This document shows positions 17,055 through 24,415 of a stretch of 64,000 bases of DNA, in pieces. Origin of the DNA: Pseudomonas sp. RIT-PI-S (lineage in GTDB: Bacteria > Pseudomonadota > Gammaproteobacteria > Pseudomonadales > Pseudomonadaceae); NCBI RefSeq assembly GCF_025642975.1, contig NZ_JANZKJ010000017.1, positions 42,264-106,263 of the forward strand. Direction: 5' to 3'. A program made the translations under genes and the position numbers. The notes under the pieces are model-generated. The model was not told the DNA's origin. It searched no databases and worked only from the letters and a program-made list of their open reading frames with translations. How positions within the stretch are numbered: the stretch's first letter is position 1; each line of letters begins with the position of its first letter.

Positions 17055-17408
17055 ATGAACGAAAAGGCTAAAGAGCAATCAGGCGATAAAAAAGCACCTA
17101 CAGCGGAATTCCTAAAGGCCTATGTATTCCTGGCGGTGAAAAGCGGAGAGGTAGCGCGAACCAACCCATACAAATCGAGTTTTTCAACCGGAAGTAGCGG
17201 TTTGGCATTCGGGAATATGCAGCACGATACGAAAAAATCCAGCAGAAATGTAAGGGCGCAAACGTATTTTCGAAGGATTTTGGATGCCGAGGTGGCGGCG
17301 CAACATCTGAGCAAAGCCAAGGCGGACGCTATTTACACTGCCGCGCTGCATAATCCGAAATCACTTGAAAACAAACACGATAGATCCTTAGTTGATGCAG
17401 CGCTATGA
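17055..17408 (+). CDS. Muramidase-like protein, N-terminal part (ORF 1 of 2)
   Basis: A 117-residue protein without signal peptide, preceded by a good AAGGAG. The core SGLAFGNMQHD (about residues 48-58) resembles the Gly-rich S-G-L-x-x-G-x-M/x-Q-N/H-D element of lysozyme-like effector and phage muramidase domains; E32 and D58 are candidate catalytic acids. This assignment comes from pattern memory only. The ORF ends in TGA exactly where the second ORF begins (ATGA), and the two together read like one roughly 330-residue protein. Either they are translationally coupled subunits, or an indel has broken one gene. Confidence 0.55.
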   Translation: MNEKAKEQSGDKKAPTAEFLKAYVFLAVKSGEVARTNPYKSSFSTGSSGLAFGNMQHDTKKSSRNVRAQTYFRRILDAEVAAQHLSKAKADAIYTAALHNPKSLENKHDRSLVDAAL

Positions 17409-18046
17409 GGCATCGTGAGTTAATTAAAAAGGCGGATGAAGAGCGTCTGGACGAGGTGATGATAGAGATAGAGCGAGCATTGAAGGCTGCTGAACAGAAC
17501 CCTAATGGCCCGGGGGAGCTAAGCAGGGATAACCCTGGCCTTGGCTTTATCGCCGAATTGGCGATGTGGTCGAATAGAGGTAGTGGTTTGAAAGAGACTA
17601 GCGATTACATTTCAAAAATGCCCACCATTACCCGCGTCGCGTGGGAAGAAGGCTATCTCAGCCAACAGAGGCAATTCACAAAGGAATTGAACCCAGAAGA
17701 CTTTTCCAGCTGGCTACGGAAAGTCGACCGGGCCATCCAAGATGCAGAGCAGGGCACCCGCCCACGGATAGAACCGAAGCCAGGTGCCGAAGGCACACCG
17801 AATCCGGCTGCCGCGATGCTTCCATATGCAAGCCCCAATGGAAACAGCGGCGTCGTTGCCTACCTTATCGAGGGTGACAGCATTACTCTGCGCTTCGCGG
17901 ACCGGGCAACCCTGTACCTGTACGACGCTAACCGACCAGGCCTTGCAGCTGTGCAGGAGATGCAACGCCTTGCTAAGCGCGGCACCGGCTTGACCACCTA
18001 TATCAATCAGCACGTTCGCAAGCACTACGCCTTGAAGATCGGTTGA
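17405..18046 (+). CDS. Muramidase-like protein, C-terminal part (ORF 2 of 2)
   Basis: A 213-residue protein. Residues 1-105 are helical, with NPNGPGELSRDNPGLGFIAELAMWSNRG, which looks like the second half of the lysozyme-like domain begun in the preceding ORF. Residues 105-150 are a Pro-rich linker. The last 60 or so (ITLRFADRATLYLYD ... GTGLTTYINQHVRKHYA) weakly resemble a KTSC domain. Its frame is closed by a TGA at 17393-17395, so the overlap in which a single frameshift could join it to ORF 1 is only 17396-17405. No independent Shine-Dalgarno is visible before its ATG. There is no signal peptide, so if it acts on peptidoglycan it must be exported by a dedicated system or released by lysis. 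Confidence 0.55.
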   Translation: MRHRELIKKADEERLDEVMIEIERALKAAEQNPNGPGELSRDNPGLGFIAELAMWSNRGSGLKETSDYISKMPTITRVAWEEGYLSQQRQFTKELNPEDFSSWLRKVDRAIQDAEQGTRPRIEPKPGAEGTPNPAAAMLPYASPNGNSGVVAYLIEGDSITLRFADRATLYLYDANRPGLAAVQEMQRLAKRGTGLTTYINQHVRKHYALKIG

Positions 18047-18134
18047 CGGCGCGGGCATGTATTAGCCCCGAACCCCCTAACGAATCGATGCGGGTAGCCT
18101 AACCTCACTGTCCAACTTTGGAATGTGCGGATCA

Positions 18135-18158
18135 TTCGCAAGCCAGCCCGCTCCCACA
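18135..18158. repeat. Degenerate REP-like element
   Basis: TTCGCAAGCCAGCCCGCTCC and the following bases match the REP core common in P. putida-type genomes (TTCGCGGGCAAGCCCGCTCCTACA pattern) with a few changes. It lies in the short gap between the muramidase-like ORFs and the dehydratase gene. Confidence 0.5.
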
Positions 18159-18181
18159 CGGTGGCGGGGCGCCCCGCCCAC

Positions 18182-19921
18182 TCAATGCGAGTGCCGCGGC
18201 ACCTCCGCCCCCCTGCACCCCACCAAAAAGTCAAAATCACACCCCTGATCCGCCTGCATCACATGCTCCACGTACAACTGCCGGTAGCCACCCGGGATTA
18301 GATTGCTGGCCTCCGGCTGCCAGTCAGCAAGGCGGGAGGCAAGCTCTTCGTCGCTGATGTCCAGATGCAGGCGGCCCGTGGCGCAGTCCAGCTCGATCCA
18401 GTCGCCTTCCTGCACGGCGGCCAGCGGCCCACCGGCGGCGGCCTCGGGGGCTACGTGCAGCACCACGGTGCCGTAGGCGGTGCCGCTCATGCGGGCGTCG
18501 GAAATCCGTACCATGTCGGTCACGCCCTGGGCCAGCAACTTGGCGGGCAGGCCCATGTTTCCGACCTCGGCCATGCCTGGGTAGCCTTTGGGCCCGCAGT
18601 TCTTCATCACCAGGATGGAGGTCGCGTCCACGTCCAGGTCCGGGTCGTTGATCCGCGCCTTGTAGGCCTCGAAGTTCTCGAACACCACGGCGCGGCCACG
18701 GTGCTGCATCAGCGCGGGGGTGGCGGCCGAGGGCTTGAGCACCGCGCCGTTGGGCGCCAGGTTGCCGCGCAACACGCAGATGCCGCCGTCGGCGACCAAG
18801 GGGTTATCGATGGCGCGGATCACTTCATCCTTGCCATAGATCGGCGCGGCCTTCACGTTCTCCCACAGGCTTTTGCCGTTGACCGTGAGTGCCTCCGGGT
18901 TAGGCAGCAGGTTGTTCTCCCCCAGCCGGCGCAGCACCGCCGGCAGGCCGCCAGCGTAGTAAAACTCCTCCATAAGGAAGCGCCCCGAGGGTTGCAGGTC
19001 CACCAGGGTCGGTGTGCCGCGGCCCACGCGGGTCCAGTCGTCCAGCTCCAGGTCCACCCCCATGCGCCCGGCGATGGCCTTGAGGTGAATCACCGCATTG
19101 GTGGAGCCGCCAATGGCAGCGTTCACCCGGATGGCGTTCTCGAAGGCTGCGCGGGTAAGCACTTTGGACAGGCGAAGGTCCTCCTTGACCATGTCCACCG
19201 CGCGCATGCCGCTCATATGCGCCAGCACATAGCGGCGCGAGTCCACCGCGGGGATCGCGGCGTTATGGGGCAGCGACACACCCAGGGATTCAGCCATGCA
19301 GGCCATGGTCGAAGCCGTGCCCATGGTGTTGCAGGTGCCGGCGGAGCGAGACATGCCGGCTTCGGCGGAGAGGAACTCATCCAGGCCGATCAACCCGCCT
19401 TTGTAAGCTTCATGCATTTGCCAAACGATGGTCCCGGCGCCGATGTCGCGGCCATTGTGCTTGCCGTTGAGCATGGGCCCGCCGGTGACCACGATGGCCG
19501 GCACGTCGCAACTGGCGGCGCCCATCAACAGAGCTGGGGTGGTTTTGTCGCAGCCAGTGAGCAGTACCACGCCGTCCACCGGGTTGCCGCGGATCGCTTC
19601 CTCCACGTCCATGCTGGCCAGGTTACGGGTGAGCATCGCCGTGGGCCGCAGGTTGGACTCGCCATTGGAGAACACCGGGAACTCCACCGGGAAGCCGCCA
19701 GCTTCTAGAACTCCACGTTTGACGTGTTCTGCAATCTGCCGAAAGTGCGCGTTGCAAGGCGTGAGTTCGGACCAGGTGTTGCAAATGCCAATGATCGGCT
19801 TGCCATGGAATTGATGGTCGGCGATGCCCTGGTTCTTCATCCAACTGCGGTACATGAAGCCGTTCTTGTCGTTGGTCCCAAACCATTGGGCCGAGCGCAG
19901 GGAAGGTTTTTTCTCGGACAT
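18182..19921 (-). CDS. IlvD/Edd family sugar-acid dehydratase (L-arabonate dehydratase-like)
   Basis: A 579-residue cytoplasmic enzyme with an Fe-S cluster, expected to convert a sugar acid such as L-arabonate to its 2-keto-3-deoxy form. Visible are the cluster and substrate elements GICNTWSELTPCN (about 45-57), LLTGCDKTTPALLMGAASC (about 120-138) and SAGTCNTMGTASTMACMAESLG, followed by IRVNAAIGGSTNAVIHL and DARMSGTAYGTVVLHVAPEA. Length and details fit pentonate/hexonate dehydratases better than IlvD (about 615) or Edd. A Pseudomonas-type L-arabonate or galactonate dehydratase is most likely. It is divergent from the carrier gene across a 199-bp gap with two FadR-type operator matches. Confidence 0.85.
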   Translation of the reverse strand: MSEKKPSLRSAQWFGTNDKNGFMYRSWMKNQGIADHQFHGKPIIGICNTWSELTPCNAHFRQIAEHVKRGVLEAGGFPVEFPVFSNGESNLRPTAMLTRNLASMDVEEAIRGNPVDGVVLLTGCDKTTPALLMGAASCDVPAIVVTGGPMLNGKHNGRDIGAGTIVWQMHEAYKGGLIGLDEFLSAEAGMSRSAGTCNTMGTASTMACMAESLGVSLPHNAAIPAVDSRRYVLAHMSGMRAVDMVKEDLRLSKVLTRAAFENAIRVNAAIGGSTNAVIHLKAIAGRMGVDLELDDWTRVGRGTPTLVDLQPSGRFLMEEFYYAGGLPAVLRRLGENNLLPNPEALTVNGKSLWENVKAAPIYGKDEVIRAIDNPLVADGGICVLRGNLAPNGAVLKPSAATPALMQHRGRAVVFENFEAYKARINDPDLDVDATSILVMKNCGPKGYPGMAEVGNMGLPAKLLAQGVTDMVRISDARMSGTAYGTVVLHVAPEAAAGGPLAAVQEGDWIELDCATGRLHLDISDEELASRLADWQPEASNLIPGGYRQLYVEHVMQADQGCDFDFLVGCRGAEVPRHSH

Positions 19922-19935
19922 GTCAGGCTCTCTTA

Positions 19936-19946
19936 TTGTAAGACTA
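19936..19946. promoter_or_regulatory. FadR-family operator match, dehydratase side
   Basis: TTGTAAGACTA fits the TNGTNNNACNA consensus of FadR-subfamily GntR regulators. It lies 15 bases before the dehydratase start, in its untranslated leader, where bound repressor would block transcription. Confidence 0.45.
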
Positions 19947-19998
19947 ATGGCATCGCACGCTTTCTAAAATAGGCTGCATCTCGGGATAATGGAAGAGC

Positions 19999-20027
19999 TT
20001 GTTGGTTAAATAGTAATACTATATAGT
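19999..20027 (+). promoter_or_regulatory. Probable promoter of the carrier/FAH operon
   Basis: TTGTTG (19999-20004) and TATAGT (20022-20027) are spaced by 17 bases and lie about 95 bases before the carrier ATG. The FadR-type palindrome at 20011-20021 fills the spacer, the usual place for a repressor to exclude RNA polymerase. Confidence 0.45.
20011..20021. promoter_or_regulatory. FadR-family operator match, carrier side (palindrome)
   Basis: TAGTAATACTA is a perfect 5+1+5 inverted repeat and fits TNGTNNNACNA. It is between the -35 and -10 elements of the probable carrier promoter. The FadR-type protein encoded at 14328-15050 is the natural candidate to bind it. Confidence 0.55.
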
Positions 20028-20120
20028 CGACTTCAGCCTGAGTGCTTTTCTCGGCCTTCGCCCGCCGCAAAGCCGCATTCCAGACAGCTTCCATAAAAAC
20101 AACAATTGGAGACCGTCACC

Positions 20121-21431
20121 ATGAGCCAGGAACTCGGGCTTATCCGGCGCATCACCTTCAAACTGATCCCGTTTCTCGTTTTGCTCTACCTGGTCGCTTA
20201 CGTGGATCGCTCCGCGGTCGGCTTCGCCAAACTGCACATGGGCGCCGACGTGGGCATTGGTGATGCAGCCTATGGCATGGGGGCGGGCCTGTTCTTCATC
20301 GGTTACTTTCTGCTGGAAATCCCCAGCAACCTGATGCTCGAACGCTTCGGCGCGCGGCGCTGGTTCGCCCGCATCATGATCACCTGGGGTGTAATCACCA
20401 TTGGCATGGCGTTCATCCAGGGCCCTTATAGTTTCTACGCCATGCGCCTGCTGCTCGGCGCGGCCGAGGCCGGATTCTTCCCTGGCGTGCTGTACTACAT
20501 CACCCAGTGGTTCCCCATCCGCCACCGCGGCAAAATCCTCGGCCTGTTTATCCTCTCGCAACCCATCGCCATGATGATCACCGGCCCTGTGTCCGGCGGC
20601 CTGCTGGGCCTGGAAGGTGTGCTGGGGCTGCACGGCTGGCAGTGGCTGTTTATCGTGATTGGCATGCCAGCGGTGCTGCTCACCTGGCCGGTGCTGCGCT
20701 GGTTGCCCGATGGCCCGCAGCAGGTGAAATGGCTGAGTGCCGAAGAAAAAACCTGGCTAACCGGCGAGCTGGAAAAAGACCTGCGTGAATACGGCCAGAC
20801 CCGCCACGGCAACCCGTTGCGTGCGCTGAAAGACCCCCGCGTATTGCTGCTGGCGTTGTTCTACCTGCCTGTGACCCTGAGCATCTATGGCCTTGGCCTG
20901 TGGTTGCCCACCTTGATCAAGCAGTTCGGTGGCAGCGACCTGGCCACCGGTTTCGTTTCCGCAGTGCCTTATGTGTTCGGCATCGTCGGCCTGCTGCTGG
21001 TGCCGCGTAGTTCCGATCGCCTGAACGACCGCTATGGGCACCTGGCGGTGCTCTATGCGCTTGGTGCCGGGGGCATGTTCGGCGCCGCTTGGCTGGCCGC
21101 CCCGGCGTTGCAATTGGCGGCGTTGTGCGTGGTGGCGTTTGCGTTGTTTTCCTGCACCGCAGTGTTCTGGACGCTGCCCGGCCGCTTCTTCGCCGGTGCT
21201 AGCGCCGCTGCGGGTATCGCCTTGATCAACTCGGTGGGCAACCTGGGCGGTTACCTAGGGCCCTTCGTTGTGGGCGCGCTCAAGGAGGCGACCGGCCAGC
21301 TCGCCAGTGGCCTGTATTTCCTCACCGGGGTGATGCTGTTCGGCCTGGTGCTCACGTTCATCGTTTACCGCGTGCTGGAGCGGCGCCATGCGTTGCCGGC
21401 CGAAGCCTTCGCTGCCAGCGCGCGCTCTTGA
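20121..21431 (+). CDS. MFS transporter, anion:cation symporter family (sugar-acid uptake)
   Basis: A 436-residue inner-membrane carrier with 12 spans. LIPFLVLLYLVAYVDRSAVGFAKLHM in span 1, LEIPSNLMLERFGARRWFARIM in the first loop and AAEAGFFPGVLYYITQWFP in span 4 are typical of the ACS branch (phthalate, tartrate, glucarate, galactonate carriers). With the dehydratase and FAH neighbours, uptake of an aldonate such as L-arabonate is likely. The ATG at 20121 has GGAG 9 bases before it, preferred over a TTG at 20106. The next gene starts 21 bases after its stop. Confidence 0.88.
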   Translation: MSQELGLIRRITFKLIPFLVLLYLVAYVDRSAVGFAKLHMGADVGIGDAAYGMGAGLFFIGYFLLEIPSNLMLERFGARRWFARIMITWGVITIGMAFIQGPYSFYAMRLLLGAAEAGFFPGVLYYITQWFPIRHRGKILGLFILSQPIAMMITGPVSGGLLGLEGVLGLHGWQWLFIVIGMPAVLLTWPVLRWLPDGPQQVKWLSAEEKTWLTGELEKDLREYGQTRHGNPLRALKDPRVLLLALFYLPVTLSIYGLGLWLPTLIKQFGGSDLATGFVSAVPYVFGIVGLLLVPRSSDRLNDRYGHLAVLYALGAGGMFGAAWLAAPALQLAALCVVAFALFSCTAVFWTLPGRFFAGASAAAGIALINSVGNLGGYLGPFVVGALKEATGQLASGLYFLTGVMLFGLVLTFIVYRVLERRHALPAEAFAASARS

Positions 21432-21452
21432 ATTGCCCGGAGAGAGACCGTT

Positions 21453-22445
21453 ATGCGCCTAGTACAACTGCAAACCGCTGAGGGAGCCCGCCAGGTAGGC
21501 GTGGTGGAAGGCGATCAAGTTCAGGTCCTTGCTAACGTGGGCAGTACCCGCGAACTGGCCCTGCACGCCATCGCCGAAGGCAGTGACCTTGCGACCCAGG
21601 CGCAGCGCTGCCAGCGCGGCGAGCGCTTGAGTTATCGCCAGTTGCTCGACGAGCAGCGGATCCTCTCGCCCCTGGACCACCCAGACCCAGCCCACGTGTT
21701 GGTCACCGGCACCGGCCTTACTCACCTGGGCAGCGCCGCCACCCGCGACAAGATGCACCAGCAGGCCCACGACGACGCGGCGATCACCGACAGCATGAAG
21801 GTGTTCAAGTGGGGCGTGGAGGGCGGCAAGCCACCCGCCGGGGAGGCAGGCATACAGCCCGAATGGTTCTACAAAGGAGACGGCAGCATCATCGTGCGCC
21901 CGGGCGCGGCCTTCCCGCTGCCGCCCTTCGCCGAGGATGCCGGGGAAGAGCCTGAACTGGCCGGGCTCTACGTGATTGGCCCGGATCGCCGCCCCTACCG
22001 CCTGGGCTATGCCCTGGGCAACGAGTTCTCCGACCATGTGATGGAGCGCAAGAACTACCTGTACCTGGCCCATTCGAAGCTGCGCGCCTGCGCCTTCGGC
22101 CCGGAACTGCGGGTTGGCACGTTGCCCGAGCACTTGGCCGGCCTCAGCCGTATCCATCGCGATGGTCAGGTGCTGTGGGAAAAAGAGTTTCTCAGCGGCG
22201 CTGCGAACATGTGCCACAGCTTCGACAACCTGGAATTCCATCACTTTAAATACGCCCAGTTCCTGCGGCCGGGCGATGTGCACGTGCACTTCTTCGGCAC
22301 CGCGACCCTCTCGTTCGCCGATGGCATCAGCGCGCGCCCTGGCGACCGCTTCGAGATCAGCCTGGAGGCGTTCGGCGAGCCGCTGGTCAATGGCATCCGC
22401 CACGCCGAAGCGGTGTTCGCGCCGGGTGGGGTAGGGGTGCTTTGA
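21453..22445 (+). CDS. AraD1-family fumarylacetoacetate hydrolase-like protein
   Basis: A 330-residue enzyme of the FAH superfamily in the group annotated AraD1, found beside pentonate dehydratases. Recognisable stretches are HVLVTGTGLTHLGSA, the KWGVEGG/PEWFYKGDGSIIVRPG segment, GYALGNEFSDHVMERKNYLYLAHSKLR and GDVHVHFFGTATLSFADG. E and D residues in LGNEFSDH are likely metal ligands. It probably acts on the 2-keto-3-deoxy acid made by the dehydratase (further dehydration or cleavage); which, the sequence does not say. GGAGAGAG before the ATG gives good translation, and it is co-transcribed with the carrier. Confidence 0.85.
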   Translation: MRLVQLQTAEGARQVGVVEGDQVQVLANVGSTRELALHAIAEGSDLATQAQRCQRGERLSYRQLLDEQRILSPLDHPDPAHVLVTGTGLTHLGSAATRDKMHQQAHDDAAITDSMKVFKWGVEGGKPPAGEAGIQPEWFYKGDGSIIVRPGAAFPLPPFAEDAGEEPELAGLYVIGPDRRPYRLGYALGNEFSDHVMERKNYLYLAHSKLRACAFGPELRVGTLPEHLAGLSRIHRDGQVLWEKEFLSGAANMCHSFDNLEFHHFKYAQFLRPGDVHVHFFGTATLSFADGISARPGDRFEISLEAFGEPLVNGIRHAEAVFAPGGVGVL

Positions 22446-22520
22446 GCTCGCCCTGAAGTGGGCGCGCGAGCAGCGCTTCGCGCAGGTAGAATGCGCCCTT
22501 CTATCTATGCGGAGCCGCCC

Positions 22521-22793
22521 ATGACCCAGCCCCTAGCCGAGGCGCTCGACGCCACCGACATGGTCATCATCGATGACCTTTATGCATTCGAGTTCGCCCT
22601 GGGCAGCGACGGCCTGACCATCGTGTGCATGGATGGCCGCGACGAACGCCAATGGCGGTTCAGCCCCGAACAAGTGGCCGCCGCGCGCTTCGTCAGCGAA
22701 AGCGATCTTTGGGAAATCCAGGGGTCCGATGCAGTGCATCGGCTGCGCTTACTCGAGGCGTTCGCTGCCGACGACGATGACGATCAGGCCTGA
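22521..22793 (+). CDS. Small acidic protein, DUF5629-like
   Basis: A 90-residue cytoplasmic protein, very acidic at the C-terminus (ADDDDDQ). The pattern LDATDMVIIDDLYAFEFAL...VCMDGRDERQWRFSPEQV..A resembles small Pseudomonas proteins named DUF5629, of unknown function; that name is from memory. The ATG at 22521 has a GGAG seven bases before it and is preferred over an in-frame ATG 63 bases upstream. It lies between the FAH gene and the lactonase-like gene, but 75 bp from the former, so operon membership is uncertain. Confidence 0.65.
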   Translation: MTQPLAEALDATDMVIIDDLYAFEFALGSDGLTIVCMDGRDERQWRFSPEQVAAARFVSESDLWEIQGSDAVHRLRLLEAFAADDDDDQA

Positions 22794-22856
22794 TGCGGTT
22801 CGTGGCCTGAGATCAACTTTTGCGTGCAAGCACGGTCTTCACAAGAGGTTTATTTC

Positions 22857-24011
22857 ATGCTGCGAGTGCTGATGTCGCTTACCCTTGCCGGAGCCGCCCT
22901 TGGCTCCTCCCTTGCCCAAGCCACCACCTACGACCTGTTGGTCGGCTCCTATACCCAAGGCAGTAGCGAAGGCCTTTATCGCCTGAGCTTCGATAGCCAG
23001 AGCGGCCAGCTCGCCAGCGCGCCGGTTCAGGTAATCAAGGCCGACAACCCTTCCTGGCTGGTGCTGAACAAGGCGCAGAGCCAGCTGTTCGTGGTGAACG
23101 AGAACGGCCCTGGGCAGAAAGATACCGTCGGCCGCGTGAGCAGCTACCGTATCGATCCCGCCACCCATGAGGTTGCCCTGATCAACCAGGTGCAGAGCAA
23201 GGGCGATGAGCCCACCCACGCCAGCCTCAGCGCGGATGAAAAGTGGTTGTTCGTTTCCAACTATGCGGTCCACCCGGACCCCGGCGGCAGCTTGGCGGTA
23301 TTGCCCGTGGCCGCGGACGGCACCCTGGGCGAGGTCGCTCAGCAGTTCCATAACGCACCGAGCAAGGTCAACCCCGAGCGCCAGGCCAGCGGCCATGTTC
23401 ACTCCACGGTAAGTAACCACGGCTTCGTGTACTCCAGCGACCTGGGCGCGGACAAAGTGTTTGTCTACCGTGCCCAAGGCAAGGCGACCGCACCGCTTAG
23501 CCCGGCCAACCCCGCCGCCGTAGCGTTGCCCCCGGGCAGCGGCCCGCGCCATTTGTTATTCGACGCCAGCGGCGAACATGCCTGGCTCACCCTGGAGATG
23601 CCCGCGCAGGTCGCCAGCTTCAAGTGGCAGGCGGGCAACCTGGTGCGCACCCAATTGCACGACCTGGCCACCGAGCAAAAGCCGGCCACTGGCGCTGGCG
23701 GCGGGTTGCACCTTTCGCCAGACGGCAAATTCCTCTATGTGGCCAACCGTGGCACGGTCAACGAGCTGGTGGTGTATGCAGTGGACCACGAAGGCGGGTT
23801 GAAGCAGGTGCAACGGCGTTCTGTGGAAGGGGACCACCCGCGTGAGTTCACCCTCGACCCGAGCGGCCGCTTCGTGCTGATCGCCAACCAGAAGAGCAAT
23901 GAAATCGTGGTGGTAGAGCGGGATGCCGCGAGCGGAATGTTGCAGCGCACTGTGCAGCATTATCCGCTGGATTCGCCGTCGGACCTGAAGTTCTTGCAGC
24001 CAGCCCATTGA
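22857..24011 (+). CDS. Exported lactonase-family (7-bladed propeller) protein
   Basis: A 384-residue protein with a signal peptide (MLRVLMSLTLAGAALGSSLAQA), so it is probably periplasmic. The body is a 6-phosphogluconolactonase (Pgl/YbhE)-type propeller: YDLLVGSYTQGSSEGLYRLSF, NPSWLVLNKAQSQLFVVNE, GSGPRHLLFDASGEHAWLTLE, DGKFLYVANRG and DHPREFTLDPSGRFVLIANQKSNEI are the blade repeats of that family. It may hydrolyse sugar lactones to aldonates outside the cytoplasm, upstream of the carrier and dehydratase encoded nearby; this pathway link is inference. AAGAGG before the ATG supports the start. Confidence 0.85.
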   Translation: MLRVLMSLTLAGAALGSSLAQATTYDLLVGSYTQGSSEGLYRLSFDSQSGQLASAPVQVIKADNPSWLVLNKAQSQLFVVNENGPGQKDTVGRVSSYRIDPATHEVALINQVQSKGDEPTHASLSADEKWLFVSNYAVHPDPGGSLAVLPVAADGTLGEVAQQFHNAPSKVNPERQASGHVHSTVSNHGFVYSSDLGADKVFVYRAQGKATAPLSPANPAAVALPPGSGPRHLLFDASGEHAWLTLEMPAQVASFKWQAGNLVRTQLHDLATEQKPATGAGGGLHLSPDGKFLYVANRGTVNELVVYAVDHEGGLKQVQRRSVEGDHPREFTLDPSGRFVLIANQKSNEIVVVERDAASGMLQRTVQHYPLDSPSDLKFLQPAH

Positions 24012-24055
24012 TGGCGCTGATAACTGTTACTGCTGCAATGAATTTCTAGCGTGCG

Positions 24056-24100
24056 CCTCCGGGAGTTAAGTTTTCCTCACCGTCACTGACTTCCCGGAGG
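24056..24100 (+). promoter_or_regulatory. RBS-sequestering stem-loop before the small secreted protein
   Basis: CCTCCGGGA (24056-24064) is exactly complementary to TCCCGGAGG (24092-24100), which contains the whole Shine-Dalgarno of the gene starting at 24110. The 9-bp, GC-rich stem with a 27-base loop would hide the ribosome-binding site, as in RNA thermometers or other cis-acting translational switches. Confidence 0.5.
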
Positions 24101-24109
24101 AACGCCATC

Positions 24110-24292
24110 ATGCACTTCAACCTGTTCTCAGTTATCGCCGCATCCGCCATTTCCGCGTCCGTTGCGCTGCCCACCAGTGCCAATGGCCAACCCGACCATT
24201 CCGGCCGTTCGGCCCAGGGCTATACCCCGCAATACCTGCAAAAAAGCGCCAACTTTTATGCCGCGCTGGATCATAAGATCGCCACGCATTGA
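24110..24292 (+). CDS. Small secreted protein of unknown function
   Basis: A 60-residue protein that I do not recognise. A clear signal peptide (MHFNLFSVIAASAISASVALPTSA) would leave a mature peptide of about 36 residues (NGQPDHSGRSAQGYTPQYLQ and 16 more). A perfect GGAGG is 9 bases before the ATG, and it is embedded in a stem-loop. It stands alone between the lactonase gene and the convergent sbcC gene. Confidence 0.6.
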   Translation: MHFNLFSVIAASAISASVALPTSANGQPDHSGRSAQGYTPQYLQKSANFYAALDHKIATH

Positions 24293-24314
24293 TTGACGCA
24301 GCGTCGCCAGTGAG

Positions 24315-24338
24315 TTCGCAGGCTGGCCTGCTTTCCCA
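24315..24338. repeat. Degenerate REP-like element
   Basis: TTCGCAGGCTGGCCTGCTTT and following bases are a degenerate copy of the REP core also seen at 18135, placed between the small secreted gene and the convergent sbcC gene. Confidence 0.4.
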
Positions 24339-24415
24339 ATGACCTCGGGCGCCGCAGCCCGCTCGCCCCGCACCTGTGAGGCCGGGCAGCGCCCAGGAAC
24401 GGTCGGGTCGTTGGG

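Noticed and set aside
17396..17408. Programmed -1 frameshift joining the two muramidase-like ORFs
   Set aside because: The overlap TGCAGCGCTATGA has no X-XXY-YYZ slippery heptamer and no obvious downstream stem, so a programmed event is not supported; a coupled start or a mutation is more likely.
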